In this document: piece by piece, positions 60,947 through 64,000 of the stretch
How positions within the stretch are numbered: position 1 is the stretch's first letter
Layout: every line of letters starts with the position of its first letter
Source of the DNA: Planctomyces sp. SH-PL62
Lineage (GTDB): Bacteria; Planctomycetota; Planctomycetia; Isosphaerales; Isosphaeraceae
DNA length: 64,000 nucleotides
Reading direction: 5' to 3'
NCBI RefSeq assembly: GCF_001610895.1
Contig: NZ_CP011273.1
Span: 3,596,001-3,660,000 of the forward strand
The notes under the pieces: generated by a model
Told to the model about the DNA's origin: nothing
Database searches by the model: none
What the model saw: the letters and a program-made list of their open reading frames with translations, nothing else
Translations under genes and position numbers: made by a program

Positions 60947-62176
60947 TCAGATGCCGGCCAGGGCGTGGGCCCGGCCGACCCGGGCGATGGCCCGGTAGAA
61001 GGCGGCCGTCCGCATCGGGATGTTCTTGCGGACGGCCAGGTCGTGCATGTCGTGGAACGCGGTGACCAGCTTGGCCTCTTGCTCGCGCTGGATCTGCTCC
61101 AGGGGCCATTTGAAGTTCTGGAGGTTCTGGACCCATTCAAAGTAGCTGACGATGACGCCGCCGGCGTTGGCGAGGATGTCCGGGACGACGGGGATGCCCC
61201 GGGCGTTGAAGACCGCGTCGGCCTCTGGCCAGGTGGGGCCGTTGGCGGCCTCGACCACGAGCCGGGCGCGGACGGCCTCGGCGGTCGCCTTGTCGAACAC
61301 GCCCCCCAGGGCCGCGGGGATCAGGACGTCGACGTCGGCCCTCAGCAACTCCTCGTTGGTCGAGGCCTGGGCGCCCTCGAAGCCGACGACCTTGCGGGTG
61401 ACGGCGACGTGGCGGTCGAGCGCGGCGACGTCGATCCCGTCGGGGTTGAAGACGGCGCCGTAAGCGTCGGAGATGGCGACGATCTTCGCCCCCTCCTTGG
61501 CCAGGAACCGCGCGGTGTGGCCGCCGACGTTGCCGAAGCCCTGGATGGCGACCGTCGAGCCGCCGATGGTCCGGCCCATGTTGCCGAGCATCTCGCGAGC
61601 GACGATCGCGACGCCGTAGCCGGTGGCGGCCTCGCGCCCGGCCGAGCCGTGCAGCTCGACCGGCTTGCCGGTCACCACGGCCGGATTGAACCCGGCGTAC
61701 TTGCCGTACTCGTTCATGATCCAGGCCATCACCTGGGCGTCGGTCCCCATGTCGGGCGCGGGGATGTCCTTGACGGGGCCGATGACGTCCTGGATCTTCT
61801 CGGTGAATCGGCGGGTCAGGCGCTCGAGCTCCCCCCGAGAGAGGTTCGACGGGTCGCAGTTGACCCCCCCCTTGGCGCCGCCGAACGGGAGGTCGACCAG
61901 GGCCGTCTTCCAGGTCATCAGGCTGGCGAGCGAGCGGGCCTCGTCCTGATCGACCAACGGATGATAGCGCAGGCCTCCCTTGAACGGCCCCCGGGAGTTG
62001 TCGTGCTGGACCCGGTAGCCGATGAAGTTGCCGATCCGGCCCGAATCCATCTCGATGACGACCTCGACGCGGACCTCGCGGTCGGGCGTGACGAGCAGCG
62101 TCCGGATGTTGTCGGACAGGTCGAGCAGCCTGGCGGCCTGGTCGAAATAGAAGCTGGTGGCCTCGAACGCTTGCAT
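60947..62176 (-). CDS. Glu/Leu/Phe/Val-type amino acid dehydrogenase
   Basis: 409 aa from the ATG at 62176. Reversible oxidative deamination, most like NAD(P)-glutamate dehydrogenase. Catalytic region KGGLRYHPLVDQDEARSLASLMTWKTALVDLP with the conserved lysines, then GGAKGGVNCDP, IPAPDMGTD, and Rossmann motif AIQGFGNVGGHTARFL. The C-terminal part includes VVEAANGPTWPEAD and ILANAGGVIVSYFEWVQN. Upstream of purB, likely co-transcribed. A longer frame to 62275 adds a non-conserved leader. Confidence 0.95.
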   Translation of the reverse strand: MQAFEATSFYFDQAARLLDLSDNIRTLLVTPDREVRVEVVIEMDSGRIGNFIGYRVQHDNSRGPFKGGLRYHPLVDQDEARSLASLMTWKTALVDLPFGGAKGGVNCDPSNLSRGELERLTRRFTEKIQDVIGPVKDIPAPDMGTDAQVMAWIMNEYGKYAGFNPAVVTGKPVELHGSAGREAATGYGVAIVAREMLGNMGRTIGGSTVAIQGFGNVGGHTARFLAKEGAKIVAISDAYGAVFNPDGIDVAALDRHVAVTRKVVGFEGAQASTNEELLRADVDVLIPAALGGVFDKATAEAVRARLVVEAANGPTWPEADAVFNARGIPVVPDILANAGGVIVSYFEWVQNLQNFKWPLEQIQREQEAKLVTAFHDMHDLAVRKNIPMRTAAFYRAIARVGRAHALAGI

Positions 62177-62361
62177 CGCGACGCCGATCCAAGGATAACG
62201 GAGCAGAGAGGTCCCGCCATGACGGATGGCCCGACGACCCGGTCCGATCGTACCGGACCTCCCCCCCACCCGCAAGGCGATCGCGCGACCGGCCCACCCC
62301 CGTCGAGGCCGGCGTCGCCCGCCGCCCGGATCCGACTTCCCCCCGAGAAGGTACCCGCGCG

Positions 62362-63144
62362 ATGTCCTCCTGGAAGCTCGCCGAGATCACTTATGGACAG
62401 GTCAAGGCCGGACCCCCGTTCCAGGCGGCCGTCCTCCCCCTGGGAGCGACCGAGCCCCACAACCTCCACCTCCCCTACGGCACCGACACCTTCCAGGTCG
62501 ACGTGATCGCCGCCCGCGCCTGCGAGCACGCCGCGGCCCGGGGCGCCAGGGTCCTCCAGCTCCCCTCGATCCCCTACGGGACCGAGACCAACCAGATGGA
62601 GTTCCCCCTGGCGATGAACCTCAACCCCTCGACCCTCGCCCGGGTGATCGCCGACCTCGTCGCCTCGCTCGCCAAGCACGGCGTCCACAAGCTCCTGCTG
62701 CTCAACGGCCACGGAGGCAACGACCTCAAGTGGATCCTCCGCGAACTCCACGGCACGACCCCGGTCCACCTGTTCCTGTGCAACTGGTACAAGGTCGGCG
62801 CCGACCGCTCGGCCGCGATCTTCGACGTGCCCGAGGACCACGCCGGCGAGATGGAGACCAGCATGGGCCTGGCGTTCTTCCCCGGACTCGTGACGCTCGA
62901 CCAGGCCGACGAAGGGGCCGTGCGGCCCTCCCGGTTCGACGCCGTCGCCCGGGGATGGGTCGAGCTCACCCGCCCCTGGCATCTGCTCACCACCAACTCC
63001 GGCTCCGGCGACCCCCGCGCCGCCACCGCCGCCAAGGGGGAGGAGTACGCGGAACTCGTCGCCGACCGCGTCGGGGCGTTCCTGGCCGAACTCGCCGCCG
63101 CTCCCCTCGACGCCGACTTCCCGTTCCGACCCGCCTCGGAATAA
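62362..63144 (+). CDS. Creatininase/MftE-family amidohydrolase
   Basis: 260 aa. Zinc- or manganese-dependent fold with AVLPLGATEPHNLHLPYGTDTFQ (metal ligands Glu, His, Asp), LLLLNGHGGNDL, and EDHAGEMETSMGLAFFPGLV (catalytic Glu/His). The family includes creatinine amidohydrolase, mycofactocin peptidase MftE and formamide hydrolases; the actual substrate is not known. No neighbouring radical-SAM peptide genes, so mycofactocin maturation is unlikely. ATG at 62362. Confidence 0.9.
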   Translation: MSSWKLAEITYGQVKAGPPFQAAVLPLGATEPHNLHLPYGTDTFQVDVIAARACEHAAARGARVLQLPSIPYGTETNQMEFPLAMNLNPSTLARVIADLVASLAKHGVHKLLLLNGHGGNDLKWILRELHGTTPVHLFLCNWYKVGADRSAAIFDVPEDHAGEMETSMGLAFFPGLVTLDQADEGAVRPSRFDAVARGWVELTRPWHLLTTNSGSGDPRAATAAKGEEYAELVADRVGAFLAELAAAPLDADFPFRPASE

Positions 63145-63204
63145 GCCGACGGGTCGCCGTAACGCGATTAGGAATGCTCAAGTGTCCTGCTTGGAGATCG
63201 GAAC

Positions 63205-64000
63205 ATGACCACGCGAGTCGGCATGTCGGAACTCGGCGTCGGCGTTCGGCTGGGCCTGATGCTCGTTGTGTTCGCGACGGCCGCATGTTCGCCCCGGCCG
63301 GCCGACCCCGCCGCGTCTTCGAAAGCCGATGGGTCGTCCAAGAAAACCGAGCCCCCGACCGAGACGAAGGATTACGCGCTCCGTGGCGAGGTCCGTAAGG
63401 TCGACGCCGGGGCTCGCGAGCTCCAGATCCGCCACGAGGCGATCCCCGGCTTCATGCCGGCCATGACGATGCCGTTCAAGATGCCCGAGGGGACCGACTT
63501 CGACGAATTCCGGGCCGGCGACGTCGTCGAGGGGAAGCTCCGGGTCCTCTCCCGCAACGGCGAGACGGTCGACTACGACCTGGTCGACCTGGAAGTCACG
63601 AAGCCGGCGATCGGCTCGCCCCTGCTGCTCGAGGTGACGAAGGGGATCCCGAAGCTCGTCGCCCAGCCCGCGCGGCTCCAACCGGGGGACGAGGTGCCCG
63701 ACTTCACGATGACCGACCAGGCCGGCGAGTCGCGGAAGCTGTCCGACCTCCGTGGGTTCGTGGTCGTGCTGACCTTCATCTACACCCGCTGCCCGCTGCC
63801 GGAATTCTGCCCGATGATGGATCGCAAGTTTTCCGAACTATCCGGATCGATCTCGGCGACTTCGAGCCGGTCGTCCCGGGTGCGGCTGGTCTCGCTCTCG
63901 TTCGACCCCGACCACGACACGCCCGAAGTCTTGCGCGAACATGCGCGGATCCGGGGGGCCGAGCCGCCGGTCTGGACCTTCGCGACCGCGTCGCACGAGG
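63205..64000 (+). CDS. CusF-like copper-binding domain fused to Sco1/SenC thioredoxin-fold lipoprotein, C-terminus outside window
   Basis: Starts at ATG 63205 with GGAG upstream and runs off the right edge. A probable lipoprotein signal (LMLVVFATAACSPRP) anchors it. Residues about 50-115 match a CusF-like copper domain with Met-rich loop GFMPAMTMPFKMP. From about 150 on is a Sco1/PrrC domain (PGDEVPDFTMTDQAGESRKL) with the redox/copper pair TRCPLPEFCPMM and SLSFDPDHDTPEVL. Sco1 loads copper into cytochrome oxidase CuA. The usual C-x3-C is C-x5-C here, unusual spacing. Confidence 0.88.
   Translation, partial: MTTRVGMSELGVGVRLGLMLVVFATAACSPRPADPAASSKADGSSKKTEPPTETKDYALRGEVRKVDAGARELQIRHEAIPGFMPAMTMPFKMPEGTDFDEFRAGDVVEGKLRVLSRNGETVDYDLVDLEVTKPAIGSPLLLEVTKGIPKLVAQPARLQPGDEVPDFTMTDQAGESRKLSDLRGFVVVLTFIYTRCPLPEFCPMMDRKFSELSGSISATSSRSSRVRLVSLSFDPDHDTPEVLREHARIRGAEPPVWTFATASHE

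Noticed and set aside
59657-62506. 949-codon plus-strand open frame
   Set aside because: Antisense to purB and the dehydrogenase, no domain, shadow of real genes.
62362-63144. Mycofactocin peptidase (MftE)
   Set aside because: Family match is real but no mycofactocin genes are nearby, so only the general creatininase family is claimed.

Overview
The window is very GC-rich (about 70%) and reads as chromosomal DNA from a planctomycete, most likely of the Isosphaeraceae type (Paludisphaera/Singulisphaera-like; this is inference). The signs are a DUF1559 protein with a pilin-like N-terminus, a PEP-CTERM protein, giant secreted proteins with an N-terminal LE-x-R-x-LLA motif, an oversized SecA, a WaaA Kdo transferase, and many planctomycete-type secreted proteins of unknown role. 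I saw no phage, insertion sequence, CRISPR array, tRNA or rRNA.

Layout. 1-10970: end of an MDR dehydrogenase, a two-domain rhodanese, two tiny proteins, a minus-strand operon (UvrD-like helicase, secreted beta-propeller-like protein, helical-repeat protein), an integral membrane protein and a Tat-type secreted protein. 11099-16713: a PEP-CTERM protein, then a large adhesin/carbohydrate-binding gene broken by an in-frame TAG and a frameshift. 17006-20022: feoA-feoB plus a small Cys-rich protein, behind a near-consensus promoter with a 17-nt palindromic operator. 20184-24319: secreted AhpD-like protein, DUF1559 protein, small lipoprotein, folA. 24336-30708: thyA, a secretin-like secreted protein, an aldo/keto reductase, a membrane-anchored FGE-domain protein, a sugar-epimerase-like SDR and a Fur-family regulator.

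30840-38263 holds the most system-like locus: a porin facing a three-gene set that encodes a GAF-HlyD membrane protein, a periplasmic adaptor and an M50 metalloprotease-HlyD fusion. It looks like an envelope-spanning export or processing machine without an obvious ATPase or RND pump. 38548-40108: small unknown genes, one with a decayed partial copy, ended by a strong bidirectional terminator. 40132-44688: a 1518-aa subtilase whose catalytic domain is interrupted by Gly-Thr tracts. 45063-50832: DUF3467 protein, waaA, and a 1214-aa SecA whose C-terminal helical region carries five copies of a roughly 70-aa unit.

51300-64000 is mostly housekeeping: Uma2-type nuclease, GDPD and GH99-like secreted enzymes, ruvC-cysS-ispF operon, csrA, rpsU (both with recognisable promoters), an adenylosuccinate lyase of the animal type, a Glu/Leu dehydrogenase, a creatininase-family hydrolase, and the start of a CusF-Sco1 copper lipoprotein. 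Genes run in short operons of 2-4 with small gaps. Starts were chosen from Shine-Dalgarno matches and family lengths; several differ from the longest open frame.
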